Below the pieces are notes generated by a model. That model had not been told where the DNA came from and ran no database searches. It worked only from the letters and a program-made list of their open reading frames with translations. A program made the position numbers and the translations under genes. DNA of 64,000 bases from Phalacrocorax aristotelis. Its lineage: Eukaryota > Chordata > Aves > Suliformes > Phalacrocoracidae. Below are positions 12,618 through 27,380 of this stretch, piece after piece; within the stretch, counting starts at the first letter, position 1; each line of letters starts with the position of its first letter. The stretch spans positions 14,094,541-14,158,540 of the forward strand of contig NC_134279.1 of the NCBI RefSeq assembly GCF_949628215.1. Reading direction: 5' to 3'.

Positions 12618-14489
12618 GCATGAATATCTTTTCTAGGTCTTCTGTGTTTGAAAGCCTTTGCTTAGCACATGGTTGTGTCTCTATAACCAGTGCTTTAGCT
12701 CCTCATATGTTCTACCTGCACTGTGAATTTCTTCATAGGTTGTATGACTGTTTCTGTTTGCCCATCTAAGTCTAGCCTGTTACCTTCCGCACTATAGTGA
12801 AGCAGAACAAATGTGGAGTGAATAGGGCTTCGGAATTAGATGAGGGCAAAGGGAAAGCAAAGTACTGGAGCAGTGTGAGGGAGCACTTTTACCCCCAGGG
12901 CTGTAAGGCTGGTCTGCACAGAACAGCAGCTCCACTAGGACAGAGAAGATGCTGCACATCTCAGAACAGTCTGACTGAAGAGAGGTGAGGTTCATTGTTA
13001 GCCATCCAGTGTTTGGACCATTCTGGGTCAGGACTGAGCAGCCAGGCCATGAGGCTTTGGCAATGCTGTTTGTGCCCTTCTCCATACTGTCCACAGCTAC
13101 TCCACATAAGAAAATAAATCACCAGGGAGCCTGGCATACAACCTTGGTCTGGTTGCAGTGCTCTCTTTTACATGGGGTGAAAGAAGCATCAAGCGATGCT
13201 TCAGGCTTCATCTTAGACACAAACTGCAAAGTGAGAGAAAGTATGATCTATGTGAGACCCTTTGATGTGTCAGAGCTAGTGTATGCCCAGTGTCCAGTTC
13301 AGAGTTGTTCCTTCATGTGCATCATCAGCACTGCCTATAATAAATAGCACCTTTCTTTTCCCTGTCAGACAAAGCTGATTTAAAGCCTTATTTACATCTT
13401 CTGTTACACTTCTTAGTCATCCATGAAAGAAGTCAAATTAGCTATGAAAGATCTTTCAGTGGCTCTGAAAACTCAGTGGTACATTGTATTATACTATCTC
13501 CTTTGCTAATAGATTGAATTTAGCTAGGACTTACACTGTTTGATTTATATAAAATAAACTGCTTCCTGAGATGTTTGAAGAGCTGCACAGTTTAGTCCTA
13601 ATAGCAGGCTGGGAATATTTACCTTGCTAGCAAGTCAGTTTGAATGATAATAGAAAACTTCATAATGAAGACTAATTTCAGATGTTTTCCCCTCTCTGTA
13701 ATACAGTGGGCCTTTCATAGGAGGATGTTCATGTGCCTTGTAAGGTAGATCTTTTCCAGGAAACTGAGGCTGTGGTGTGAAGCCAATGAGAACAAAAAAT
13801 CGTAATAAACTCTATCAGGGCATATTTCCTGGACAGTCTCATTTGTCTAAGCTTTCCCCTTGAAATAGGTACCTTGTAATTGGCATAATGCAAAAATCAA
13901 GGAGCAATTCAGGTAGGACACTACAGCCTGTTTTGCACCAACTGGAAAGTTGGCTTCTTTGGAGTAAAGGAAATGAGATTCTGCATATGACAGATGATAT
14001 CTTGCTTAAGGCCCCACTGAAAAGCGCTCAGATATTCTTGAGAAAGAGACAAAGTAAAATGCAAAATTTGTAATCCCCCTTCTTCCTCCAGCTGGAGAAG
14101 GAAAGGTGGCCTTCAAAAACCCCAAAGGGAGCTCTAACTTTGTGTGGGGAAAAAACCAACAAGCCTGCAATCACCCAGGTATTTAATTTTTGGAAACAAA
14201 TACTCAAATACTTGGGGAATGAACCCAATGAGCATATAAAAATGTTTTTAGATAAATTTGTTCTCACTTTCTCCCCTCCCCATGCACTGTTTCCCAGAAT
14301 TGGTCAAAATGCAAAAATGTTTTCTAAGTGGTCTTTCCTACCATGTTGCTTCAAATCACATTCTTGCTACTTTCATCAATCCATTTGTTTACTTAGCACG
14401 AATCTAAACTCCTTTTTGATCAAGCATTGCTTATGTAACATTTTTTACTGTTTTAATATTTAACCTAAGCTTAAAGACAGGATATCTTG
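12618..14489. other. Intergenic, nothing recognised
   Basis: No conserved exon, repeat boundary or RNA gene was recognised. Several short open frames (for example 12985-13347, +) show no family resemblance or convincing splice context. Confidence 0.4.
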
Positions 14490-14953
14490 GCCATCAGCAT
14501 TATCCATTTAATCAAGGACAAACGTTCCTTTTGGAAGAAAATAAAGGACAGTTGGCAAGATAAAATAGCCTTGAGTTGTCTTTGGGTGACACGCGACCAT
14601 ATATGGATAAAAAGGGTTAGGGTACTTCATCCGTGAAGACCACCAGAGACCAGGAAGGACCCCCAAAGAGAGGAAGACATACACAGAAGGATCCAAAGTG
14701 GAGCCAAGAGGAGTGACTTAATGCCATTATGCAACCTATATAGATTAGAATGAGTATATATTGGATATGTGGAATATGTATTAATTTATTGTATAAATAT
14801 AACAAAAGAGCTGACTTCAGTGTGCTTGATTTATGGAAAGCCACTGAGCACCCAAGCTTGTGCAACCCTGAAATAAATAAGCAATGACTCTCCTGAGCAT
14901 GTAATTATTGACTCATTGCACACCGGATGATGAATCTGCTTTTCTGACGCACA
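14490..14953 (+). mobile_element. LTR (second family), left boundary uncertain
   Basis: Positions 14790-14953 match the reverse complement of 35552-35717. The shared order is a TATA box (gtataaata, about 14791), gcacccaagcttgtgcaacc, the polyadenylation signal AATAAA (14872-14877), a ttgactcattg motif and an end near ctgacgcaca. This is the promoter/R/U5 arrangement of a retroviral LTR. The U3 portion to the left has diverged from the other copy, so the left edge is an estimate. No internal retroviral coding region adjoins it, so it is probably a solo LTR. Confidence 0.7.
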
Positions 14954-17900
14954 TTCATGTATCAGTTTGATATCAGATAGCTTCCACAAACTCCTGGAAG
15001 CAGGTAAATCATCTAACTTAAAATTTGGAATTTACTTGGTTATAGAGCAAATTATATGATGTAAGGAAGCTCATGGCAACAGGCTGGCCAACTCTGCTCC
15101 TGCTTTTCCAGGTACAAACACCTGGAAATAAAATGGCATTAAAAAAGTAGTCTGAAGTTGAGGAAATTACTTGTCTTGGAAACACTAAGGGTTTTTAGCA
15201 GAAAGCAGCTAGAGATTTGGATTATCATCTTGTTCTTGAGATTAGTCTTTCATGCTAAATTATATTTGTGTTTGGTTCTTCAGGCAAAAGAGCCTTGTAA
15301 CGTGAGAGATTCATCTGATGTCACACTTACAAGCCAGCATGTTGCACATGTAGTTTAAGACACTGGAAAGAACCAGGCACCTCCAGAACTTGATTCATCT
15401 TAAGTGAAGTGAAAGGCATCTCACTCTTTGCTGCACTTCCCAGAAAAGGTAATAGGGTTGATGCCACCTTTAGCAGATGGCATATGGAGTAGTCCTTGAC
15501 CATATACATTTCTCTCTGTTTATAGAGTACTGCTGATTTCAGTGGGAGAGCTTGAAGACCCTTCCAGATGCATTGTCCATTGGAGGATCTGTCTTGCATA
15601 AGCAGTTCTTCAGCATGTACCAAAACAAAGTGAAGTGTCTTTTCTCCTCTTGCTAGAAATAATGGACTCTACTTTGCAGAAGAATTCCACTTTCCAGATT
15701 GCACTGCACAGCAAAGCAAGGTTGGTAGAGCTATAAATGCTACAGATAACTAGTGGATATTGTGAACACATTATTTCCCCCCATTCTCATTTATACTATA
15801 ATCATTGCACTCACTGAGGTTTTTTCTGTTCTTCTGTGGACGTCTTCAGAATGTCTCATTTCCTGGCAATATTTTACTTCTCTTAAATACTCTTCCATCT
15901 GTACTGCTGTAAGAAATGCTGTCAAGTCTGATGAATTAAAGAAGCAGACAATTCTCTCACACTTTGCCACTTAGAAATTTCCAGTTAAAACATGTTTTTT
16001 TCTGTGTGTGCTGTCTCTGCTTATGTGACCTTCTGTAGGACACAGATAGCCAGCTGTGTATCCCCATGGGTCAAACAAGACACTTTTAGCTTATATTCCT
16101 CTCACTTTTTACTATTGGGTTTTTTTTCCTTTTAGGCTAACAGGGCTATCTCACCACAGATGAAGAAGAACAATGCATGGTCATAAGCAAGAGCCAGTTT
16201 TGCTAGATCAAAAGAAATGAGCTGGGCAGCAGCGAAGAAAGCTGGTAAGGTGAGTACACAATCATATAAAGAAGCCATAGGAGGAACTATACATGTGCAA
16301 GACCAACCTCCAGTTCTTGCTCCCTTTCTTTTTGTCCCTATAATTAAATTTTATCTTTCCACAGTGTCTTATTAGACTTGGGGTTTTTTTCTTTTCTTTA
16401 AGAAAAGAGCACTGCCGTCCTGCAGTGCTCTGGTCCCATTAACCACATATGGGCACCAAGCTACATGTGTGAGATTGTATGCCGAGTTCAGAGCACCATG
16501 TGTTTGATGACCTTGCTGGATCAAGAGAGCTCAGCTGCCACTCACAGAGCTCAGCTCTCTCCCACTTTTTTTTCATTTTAGCATATTCTTCAACTTTCTT
16601 TATGAATCTCAGGAATGGTCCTCTCACAACATGGAAATAAAACTAGTGTTCTTGAGACACTGTGTGTTGCTTACTGTTGCGTATAAATGCCTCAGGGCAG
16701 GGAAGGTATGGTGTATTATCTCTCTCCTCTGTACTGAGCCACCTGATTACATGTAGTTTGTCTCCATTTATTTTCTTAGAAACTTTAACACAAAAGAGAC
16801 TGTGTGCCACTCAAGGGAGTGTGGAAAAGCTGAATGAAGGATTTGAACTGGAAAGGGTGTACTGTAGAATATTTTCTGAGATAGAGAAGTGATAGTCATT
16901 TTGTACTTAATGAAGAGAAAAAAGAAGTAGTTGTTCCTAAGGTCTTTATAAGGTATTAATGTGAAAATAGTGTGGAGCATACAGCTTCTATAGTAGTGCG
17001 TGGTGTAGTTTCTGGCTCTGTTCTTGTTTGGAGCCTCAGTGAGACAGTTCTGCTTAAAATTATGTACAGCCTGAAGTATCTCACTGATTCGGACCCTAGG
17101 AAACCTCATAACCATGGTCACACGATTCAGAAATCGAGTAGCCAGTTGTCCCTATATCCACCTCAGTGCAACTTTGCTGTATTATATCAATCTGATTTTG
17201 CTTAGAGGGTTCAGCAGAATCAAGATATGTTCTCTGCCACAGCAAATGGTCATGAATAGTGATGTCCCATGTTACAAAACTAATAGCTAAATAGTTGCCT
17301 TGAACACGTTCTTGTAGCATTTTATATTAGATTGCTATTGTTATGTAGGTCATGCAGTACATTTTTTAAAGCCTGGAGTTGTATTATTCTAAACATGTAT
17401 CTTCCAGGTTGCTTATAGGAGAAATGGCACAGGTGTTTGTAACTGGGTCTATGTTAAAGAGTTTCTGGTGTAGTAGTTTGATCAAAATTTATAATATGTC
17501 TATAACTGAAAAACATTAGCAAGATACAACCTTCCTCAGAAGCTTTGACTTAGACTGTAAGTGCTGCGTCAGATCTTGACCTTGTTGAAGTCATCAGGAC
17601 AATACTTTTTCCATTAATCTTCTGTTTAAATTCTGTTTAAATTATCATTTTGTTTTTACTTCCAGTGCCAAATACAATACAGTTTAGAAGTATCATAAAA
17701 CCCATTTTAAAAATTGCTATATTTAAATTTTTATTTTAAAAGGCTGGCCAGGGATAGAAACTAGTAAATTTTGCCTCTGAAGAACATTAAGACATAGAAA
17801 ATGCCATCTCTCCATAGCACCGCAGGAGAATTTTTATTTCAGTGTCCCAGCTGATAGACATTTAACAGGAACCTAAAACTTGCCTAGTGAGCTAAACAGT

Positions 17901-20900
17901 GCAGGGCAGTAGCACCATGGGCTATGCTAACACTCCTGATCCCAGCTGGATGACCAGCTTGCCTATGCAGCTAGGAGAGCTTGGAGCCCTTCTTCAGCTT
18001 GCCTTAACATTGCACAGGAAGTTGAGGTGCATGGCTCTTTTGTTGTTTTTGTTACTTTTGAACTTAGCCATTTGTCTCAAATGCATGACTTGACAGAAAG
18101 TCCCACGTGAGAACTTGGTTTGATGTAAAATGAGACCCTGAGTCAAAACTTGAAAAGGTATGCATGCAATAAGTAACAACAAAATCATGATGCTTTGGAA
18201 TGTGACAGCTGAACTAGGAAAAAAATGTGTGCCTTATCATGTGTGCTAAATCTTGATTGTATCCTAATACTGCAGTACAATAGCTACTCTATGTCTTTTA
18301 ACTAAAAGCCTTTTGAGTTTGCCTGACTCTTGCTGCCATGAATATACACAACTTGTATAACTTTTTGCTTTTGAGTTCTTCTTCATCTGTGGTGGGAGAG
18401 GACTGCAGGGGGGAACTGGTCTAGACTCAGTATGTAGAAGGCCAGCTCAAAGGGCTCTATACATATATACATATAAATGGTTCAGCTCGAAGTGGGTGAT
18501 GCTGTTCCTGACAACTAATAGCACTATTTTCAGGCTGAATGATTGCATATGGCCCAGACAGAAGGTCTTTTAACATACCAGCACAGGTCCTTTAGGTACC
18601 TTCTATTGCTTTGTGCAGGCTGCCCACATTCACAGTCCATACCTGAGACGGTAGCAGCTGATTTTGGGCTGATGCTCGATGTCCCATGAAGATGGGCAAG
18701 GAGCAGTTCAGGAGTTTAGTGCTGGCTGTCAATGTAATGAAAAAAGCAGAAGAGCCAGCAAAGGTGGCAAAATGGTCTGTGTTGGGTGGAGCTCTCTTGC
18801 AGTTCACTTCTGTCCTGGATCTTGTGCTGCCCCAGCTTGCAGTACTCATCCCACGTTAGTCAAGCTGAGAGAATGGTGAAACCTAAGGATTTGGGGCAAG
18901 ACTTTTCCTGTGCAGAAATCCTGTCAAACTGCTGCCAGAGGTGCCTTTGCTGTGCTTTCACTTCCAAGGGCTAGAGGAAGTTATGGCCAAGCAGAAGGTA
19001 GCCTGATGAGTGAACTGACACTGAATAAGGCAGTGTTCAAATGCTTATTTATTATTTTGGAAAAAGATAGCAAATAAATATCCATTATTTCATGTAATCA
19101 AATGAAAGGTTTTTGTTTGGGGATTAAGAAGCAATGCCATTTTCCTTGAACAGTCCCTCTTCCATAACTTTATGGAAGTTATGGAAGTTTATGCCATAAA
19201 CTTTATTATCATATCCATAGAAGGAGACTGCTCAAGATACGCTAGCATTATTCCATTGGTGACTAATTATAGGAGAGGTGGTAAAACATGGTGAACTTTG
19301 CCCAGTGATCTTTTTAGGGGGGTGAGAAGCTGCCTTTCCTACAAGGTAGTAGAGGAGGATTTTTCTGGCAAATGGTGACAGAAAGAAAAGCAGGATCTCT
19401 CTCTCAGTACTTGGTGTGCTCTGAACTGCTGCCATGAGCCCAGCCTCAAGCCAGGACTGCAGCACCATCTCTTGCCAAGGAGAGGGGTGGGACATTGCAT
19501 GTGCAGTGGTGGGACCATGACAGGGGCCTGTCAGGCTGTGGGTGCTACACCTGGACTGTCAGCTGATCTTCTGGATGGCCATGGCCAAAGGATACTATTT
19601 TTCTGCCCTTCCCTTTGTCCCCACGAGCGCTGTCCTGGTTGCATAGACTGCAGGGTCCTTGGGCATCTTTCTTGAATTTTTGTACACAGGTAAAACTTCG
19701 GGCATATTTACAAAGCTCTGAGCAGAACTGAGGCTATAAATGCTCTAGAGCTTGTGGGAGGCCATTATAAGACAGATTAATAAGTAGCGTCAATTGCCTT
19801 TTCAGGACTCCAGCCCTGCCTATGTCTTCCAGAGTAGAGTGATCCCTGTAACAGAATTAATGTATTTTTTTGCCCCACTTGGCTGAGTTTGGCTGAGGAT
19901 CTTTGGCTGACATGGCTGGAGTGGAGAAAGCACCCATGCGTTAGGTTGTCTCCCTTCCACTTGCTTTCTTGCTGTTCTTTGTGCAGCTCCCCCTTTCAGT
20001 CCATGGGTTTTGGTGGAGCAGCTGCAGTATGATCAGGCCCTCTGAGTACAGCACACACTCTGGGGAGCCCAGCAGCCTGAGGGCTCTCAAGTATGTGGGG
20101 GATGGTGTCTTGGAGTATATCTGTAGTGATAAATCACTGGTGCTGAGTGGTGTCTGCTTGTAGAAACCTTACTGAAAGTCAGCACTGGGACTTCTAAATA
20201 AAAACTTCAAATTTTTATTTACTACAAATCTTGCCATTGCCTATTTGGGCTATTTGCTGTTTTCAAAAGCATAGAGATGAACAAGAGAGATTAAAGTATA
20301 TCCTGAAGCTGCTGGTAATTAGTGTGGCTGCACTCCCTATTCACATGTCAGGTACCAGACCTTTTATTATTTCAAACATGGGGGACATTATTTTTCTTTG
20401 CCATTATTTCTAGCTGTGCTGTCTGTGATCCAGATCTCAGGTCTCTGACAAGTAGTTCTGTTTCTAAAGCAAATTTTGACAAAGAGCAAACAAGAAGAAA
20501 ATGGACTTTGGGTATGGTATGACCTTAGGAAAGCTTAAACTTCATTTGACTGTTTCACTTGACAAAGTTTTTATACTTAAGGAAATGAGGCAGATCGTTA
20601 AAGCCAGAGAGCCCCTGAAATCAGTGATGATGCAATACATACAAGTTTAATCCTTAACAATATTTTCTTTCTTTTTTCCCTTGACAGCAGTAGAGCTTAG
20701 ATGATTTATGTGCTTTAGGTTTCAAGCAATGTGGGATTTTGTTTGTTTATTTTTTAATTATGGGTCTGCTCTAAAGATGGTTAGTGTTCTGAGGTGCTAG
20801 ATGAGACAAAATCACTAAAAAACTCCCACAAAAAACCTTGGGGGGGGGTGGCAAAAAAGGGAGAAAACCCAAACAAAACATTCTTTCTGGGATTACAGTG

Positions 20901-23900
20901 GGCAGGTAAGAGTGTGTCATGTTTCAGGTAGAAATGCATCTTCTAGATTACTGATTCAACAGGCTATCCAAAAACTTAAGAGCAAATTTCTTCAGATACA
21001 GAAACATTTTCAGAAGAATGAAAGCAGCAGAAGCATTGTTATTTTGTTGTAGATAGGAATCAAACAGGTATGGATTACAACACAAAATACATTTAGTACC
21101 ATCAATTTTGTTGTGCTTCAGAACATGAACTCCACAGCAGCAAGGCACAATCTAAGGCCCCATCTTTTCAAGTGCCTGCTCCTCAATACTTCATGGCAAT
21201 AAATATCTTGTGCCTTTCTTGTTAAGGGACAGAAATATAAATGGAAAGGACTAACAACAGACACTCCTGTTGTGCTTTGTAGGCTTATTGCTGCCCCTGC
21301 AGTTTGCAGATAGGACTGGGGGAATTACGGACCACAGGGTTTGAGTAATATGATACAGTACATGCTGTCCAGGAAAGGATAAAATATGAGAGCTGAGTTG
21401 CTTCAGAGTAGTGTCAGCTCCTTCTCCCTTTTGTTGTGAGGAGTCATAGTAATGCTTCTTGCCTCTGCTGGTGCATCCCTCCTGCACCTTCTGCTTCTCC
21501 AGGCTGTCTGCTGGCACATCCCTCTACAGAAGCTTCAAGGGTGCTCGGTCAGGTTAGAGGAGCGTTATGAATGACCAGAGCAGCCAGGAACAGTGGAGGG
21601 TACATGTTCTCAGAGTCCTCTCTTCAGGTGCTCTGTGAGGCTGCTAGATCACTACCTGCTTCATTACAAAGACCCACTGACACCTGTGGGTCTAGCTGAA
21701 ATTGCTTTTTCCTGTTACCCCCATGCACACACTCTTCCCATGGTGGCCATTCCTTCAGCCGCCTCAGCTTCCTTCACCAGGTCTCCCAGCTGATTCCTGT
21801 GAATCACTGATGTCACAGTTAGCCAGGAGCCCCTTTGGGTAGAGTGCAGCCCACTGCCTGATTTCTGCCTTGCCTTTTAAGAAATTGCAGCCTCTTAAGT
21901 CAGACATAAGACATTTATTTGGACCCAGGATGAGCTCTCTTATGCACTGCAGGTTGTACAGCTGTTCATTCAGTGGGCACATCAAAATTGAAGACAATAT
22001 ATAATGCTGTAGTACATCTAAATTAGTGAGGTTGCTTGGCATTCCTGTACAGAAGGGAAAGAAACAGCTCTGTTAGGCAAAATATTCTTTCTTCATTCTC
22101 TGTGAAAACATCTTTAAGCCATGAACACAGTTATAGTTTTCTGAAAGGACCTGTTTCTTATTAAATCAGCTTCCACTATTATCTGCAAAAGCCTCCATTC
22201 AGTTTCTGCAGCTTCATGCTGGCCCAAAACCTCATTATGACTTCTGAACCCAACAGCCTGAGGTGCTGATTTCGAGCTCCAGCTTTTTCATAAGTTTCCA
22301 TCTCTTCTGACATAGAAAGCTGTGTGTTACTTGGTGAGTTTCAGTGGAGGCAAGTCACCTATAAACAGGTCATGCGACAGTACAACATCTAACCACAAAT
22401 TCTGGGCTGTAGTGCACTCATACCAACCTGCACAAAGGGAAGAAAAAAAAACCCAACACAAAACAATCCACAATAAAAACAAGTACCAAGTTTTTAAGCT
22501 AGCTGCTATCAAATGAAATCCTATTTCATTTGATTGACCAAAGCATCCCTAAATGTAACCCAGACATAACACTACCCCAAAACAAGTTCTGAGAAAAAAG
22601 TGTATGGAATACAATTAAGGAACTTTTAGAATAGGGCAGCTTGGGATTTCTCGGAGCATTACTGGTTCTGTGATCTTTGAAGTATTTCTTTACCAGATTA
22701 GTTCTCTGAACCTCCCATCCCCCCATCTTTGGCTTCCTAATATCTTTTTATCTTACAGGTTCTCAGACTGGTACTAAGCTCCTTCCAACAGTACATGGAA
22801 ATAGTGGACAACTTTGCAAAATTGCTCTTAGAAAAATGATTCCTGGCTTCTACAGGTGACTGAAGTTATGCTTAACACAGAGGACTGTAGCATAATGTAG
22901 CCTGATGTGCTAGTGAACAGCAAAAGAAAGGCTGTTAAAGAAAGGTGAACCAGAAGGGTGAAAGGGCACAGAAATCACACAGCTAGCAAAGCAAGGGCCT
23001 TGCTGACCAGGGCCTACTCCCACAGTACCTGAGAGAGATAGCAGAGCCAGAGATCATGGCCAGTCCAATCAAGAGTCAAGATTGTAAAGCACCATGATGG
23101 TCATAAGGCAGTTCCAAGGTCAAGCCAGGAGCTCAGCCCGCAGGTTAAGATCAAGTCCAGTGTTGCCAGGCATGTTTCTACTCACTTTTAAAAATCTTAG
23201 TGCACGGCTGTTTCTTTGTGCATTTGAGATGAAAGCAGAGGATAGAGTGCTGAGTATTACATCGTTCCATTGTTTTTTCCACAAAATCTCAGTTTAACTC
23301 TTTCAGTCGTACTTTGTTATCCAGGTTTTCCTTACCAAAAATTTTAGTTGGTAGCATCCTTAATGTGTGAACTGTTTGCATCTTTTAAGTTCCAGACTGC
23401 TGTTGAAATCCATGGTAGTATCTCCAAAGGTTGTTTTTTTTTAAATGGAACAGTTTTCTAACAGTGTAATGGCATGCCATGAACAGTACCAAAAAATCTG
23501 TAACAAGTTAAATGAAAATTTACCCTTTGACTTCAGTTGAAATGGGACTTGTCCTTAAACCTGTATCAACAGTAGCTCAGTTGTAATGCTTATTATCCAG
23601 GCATTTAAATGAAAGGATATATCCACTGTAGCTGTATACTTTCTAATTATCAGGCTCCTGGTGAGAAAATAATTTTTGAAGGCTCCTGGTAGGCAAACTG
23701 GGGGTACCCATTACCTTTTTCACTTTACTAACAAAGAGCAAGACCCCGTACAGCCCTTGTGCACCATAATTAGGGAGCAGTCTCCAGACTCCTGACTGCA
23801 TTTCTTATGGACTTTTGCAACAGGAAAAGACTGTGCTGACAAACTGCCTCATGCCTCAGGGAACCCAACTGAATTGCTGCTTCCCAGAACAGCTCACTTT

Positions 23901-24839
23901 CAGAGCATAAGCAGTTGCTGGGACATGTTTTTTTTATCACATGCTTCTCTGATCACTATAACATTTGGGTTTTGAGGTACTGAGAAGTCAGTGAAATATA
24001 TGTGGACAACATTTATTTATAATTTTGTCTTTTGTAACTGAGAACTCCATTGTAAGAAAAAGAATGAGCAGGCCTCCTCAGGCTGGTCCCATTAATTTAT
24101 GTGAGCTGCTTCATCCCACCCATGGGCAGCAATTCTGGAAGCCACACTGAACACTGAGGTCCACTGAAGCCAAAGGAGGATTTTATAGGTAAGCAAACTG
24201 ATGACGGTGCATGTGATGGAGTTGCCTGAAGTATTTCATAGATATGCATTTGTAGAGATTTTTCACAAGTGGGGCTGCCAGGAATTGCACATAGGAGGGA
24301 TACCGGCAAAGAATTCAGACACTGCCTTTGATATTTCTTCTCTAGTGCTGGCACTTTTGATCAGCAATTTTAAGTTTGTGAGTGGGACAAGAAAGAATTT
24401 GGGGTGAATGTAAAGACGGTCTCAAAAGGTAAGTGGAGTGGATTTTGTAGAGGGGAAAATTGGAGGGCAATGACCCAGAGGTGGTTGGGGTTAGACCATC
24501 TGTGCCTGACAGCATCAGTAGGAGAGTTGTGCATCCAGCTTTTTGGCTGTTGTGAAATCCTTTCACTCATGGTTTGGCAGGCTGTTTGGGTTTAACAACC
24601 CTTGACTTGAAGACAGCTGTTTTGACTCACCAAAAAAGATATGTGCCAGGAGAGAACAGCCCTTGTGAATCCTGTGCTTTACCAACAGTCAGTGTTGAAC
24701 ACAGAGGCAATGCTCCATTCTGGGGCAAGCCATGGTGCTCCAGCCTGACTGAGGACAGACCCTGGGACATGAAAAGGTGCTATGCAGGAAGGCTGTGCAG
24801 TGGTGCATGCTTGGGGGTCGGTTTCAGAGAACAAGGGCT
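14954..24839. other. Long intergenic stretch, nothing recognised
   Basis: There are nearly 10 kb of ordinary AT-rich DNA between the RASGEF1B remnant and the PRKG2 CpG island. I saw no conserved exons. A small imperfect dyad (about 19160-19205, repeated ttatggaag) and a short TA-rich run (about 18463-18478) are the only local structures. Short exon-like open segments (16136-16250, 22760-22858) have plausible splice edges but no recognisable product. Confidence 0.4.
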
Positions 24840-25560
24840 GCAGGCTCTCTCCTGCAACTCAACTCCGCGCCGGATAGTCGCGCCAGGACCTCAACAAAGG
24901 GCAGGGGAAAGCAAGCAGGACAAACGCCAGTCAGTGTAGCCCGAGCTGGGCCGTGCATTTACTTCTCTACCAAGTGGAATGGGCTGAGGAACCCGGCTTT
25001 TCCCTGCGGTTCCTGACCCTGCCCGCCTGGGACAGGGCATCCGCCTCCCTAACGAGCCCGGATACCGCGCCGGAGGCTCCCCGCGCCCTGCAAGCCCCTG
25101 CCTCTCCCTGGGCTGGGGACAGCCCAGCCCCCCCCTCAGCCTCTGCACCGCTGCGGCCTCTCCCCTTCCCGCCCTCGCCGCACCTCCCGGCCGTCCGTGA
25201 CGGCAGCGAGCGAGGCAGGCAGAAATCAGTCTGTGAGGGCAGCCCTGTAGGACCGGGATCGAGGAGGAGGTGCGTGCGGGGACCTGGGGAGGCTGGGAGC
25301 GCGCCGCGGCTACCGAGGAGCTGCGGCCTCCCGGAGTTGATGCCGGGCACCGGCGGGGCGGGGAACTCGGTGGTGGTGGTGCTGGCGGTGCTAGCCCGGC
25401 AGCACTGGCACCCTGCGGCCCTGGGGTGGACCAGGTTTCTGAGGAGCACGGCCTGGCACTCGGCGCCGACTTGCGCTGAATCCCTTGAGCAGCCCGCGCC
25501 AGGTGAACAGGCGCGCAGAGGCATCCTCTTCTTCCTGGGTGAGTTCTGCGTCTGCCTGGT
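24840..25560. promoter_or_regulatory. CpG-rich island, presumed PRKG2 promoter
   Basis: About 700 bp is strikingly richer in G+C and CpG than the surrounding sequence, with the densest part at 25020-25500. It lies 3.7 kb upstream of the first PRKG2 coding exon on the same strand, where a 5' untranslated exon is expected. A good donor (GG|gtgagt) at 25539 could end that exon. The overlapping long open frames on both strands (24953-25660 and 24967-25620) are what GC-rich DNA gives by chance and look like no known protein. Confidence 0.65.
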
Positions 25561-27380
25561 TACTGGCCGCATCTCTGCCAGTGGCAGGCCCCTCGACAGA
25601 GCATGTAGTAAACATAGCACATGCTCTGTTTTAGCTTTTTACCTCATTACTTATGGGTAAAGATTGGTCAAACCTTGGAGGCGTAAAGTTTTACGTTTTC
25701 TGTTAGAATGAACTACTGCAGTGCTGAATTACCTGTCGGTCTTTTCTTGATTCCTGCTATATACTTGGCCATGAGTGTCCTGTACTAGTAGCCAATAAAG
25801 GGCACCATATGGAAACCAGGACTGTCAGATCCGACTGTTTATTCCATTGTACACTGGTGATTAAATGTGCATGTACAATAGGAAGACAGAAGTTCCTAAT
25901 GTTTTCACTCTAGTGCAGTTGTTATATTATGAACTTTAATCATAATTTCCTTATACAGTAAATCTGTTATGTTTCTGGATACAATCTAAATAGCAGGTTT
26001 TTCTGTGCCCTAGGGCAGCCATGCTATCCTTTTGTAAAGGTAATTTTTAAATGTCTGTGATATCCTTTTTTGAAATTGAGTGACTGCCACTGCATTTAGT
26101 AGCAGAGGCTGCTACTGTGTTATGTGTCATGACGTATTTCCTGTAATCTCAGTTTTTACTCTATATATCGTAACATTTAGTTTAGGTTGGTTGTTTTGTT
26201 TTTTTAAATATTGTTGCATGTTGAGATAAGATCTTTGCTTAAGCCATATGCAATGATACATAAGTCCCTCTTCAGAGTTATATGATTTGGTACCTTGAAC
26301 TGCAATTTGTTTAAATTCTCCTGTGCAGTACAGATTTACCTTTATTTCTGGCATACTACCCTGTTATAGAGCTGAAGCATCAGCTGTCAAAATGCATCCA
26401 GGGAATTGGGGCAAAAGAAATATATTATGCAAAGTCACAATAAGCAAGACAGAATTGAAAAAGACTGTATTGTGAGCTACCTTGTCAAGTATTTCAATTC
26501 TAACCCATTGAAGGCTGCAAACTGGTACAGAATTTTGCATCTGTTAAAAGTATAGTTATACTAGACAGTAAAAGCAAATTGCTGAAGTTTCCCTATTTAT
26601 TTCTTGTTGTCTGACCAGTGTACCTTGTCAGGGGCATGTTCATACCCAGTTATAATGAGGTGGTAAAAGAGATTAGCTTAAGTCACATCACTTGGGGTTC
26701 AACCTGAAAAAATTATACTTCATTCAGGAGGCACACCAATAGCTTCTTTGGGCTTACTGATGACTAATCACTATAGCAATACGATTGCCTGGTTAGTGCA
26801 CCAGTACTTTTATAAAACTTATTAAAAAGGCTGTTGATGAGTCCAAGGAAACAATTTTCTGTTTCATCTAAAGCAGGTATTTCCTGTGCTGTGTTCTTCT
26901 GCAATAGTTACAATTGAACAGGACTCATCAAGAGCCTGAGCAGGGGTTTTGGGGAAAAAAAGCTCTATGTGGTGCTAAGGCCTGGACAATACAGCTCTAA
27001 GCTCGTTCCTTCTCTCCTAGTGGAGGTCTCCTTAGGATTGCACTAAATGAAACTGTAAATTGGCAGTGTTGTGGCCCACAGATGGGATTTATAGGCAGGC
27101 ATTGCTCCTCAAGACTAGTTCTGGGGTACAGTGAGTTAGTGATTGTTGAACACTGGACTCCCACAAGCAACATGTTAGTTTCCCCATCTCACCTTGTGCA
27201 TTTAATACAGTCTGACCTGAGCAGCAGGCACTTCTTCCTTGCTCCTCTTAAAATGCTACAATAAAATATGCCAAAGATAGTATCTGGGGAAGAAGGTGGG
27301 TCACTCACTGCAAATCTACAGAAGGCTGCTAGTTGCAGCAAGTGTGTGGAGCATAGGTGTTTTGACAGGAGTCCAACCTC

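Noticed and set aside
22760..22858. An exon-like segment reading VLRLVLSSFQQYMEIVDNF
   Set aside because: Splice-like edges are present, but the frame is short, ends in a stop before the donor, and no family is recognised.
24953..25660. A 235-codon (+) and a 217-codon (-) open frame as genes
   Set aside because: Both occupy the same CpG island on opposite strands. Low stop-codon frequency in GC-rich DNA explains them and no domain is visible.
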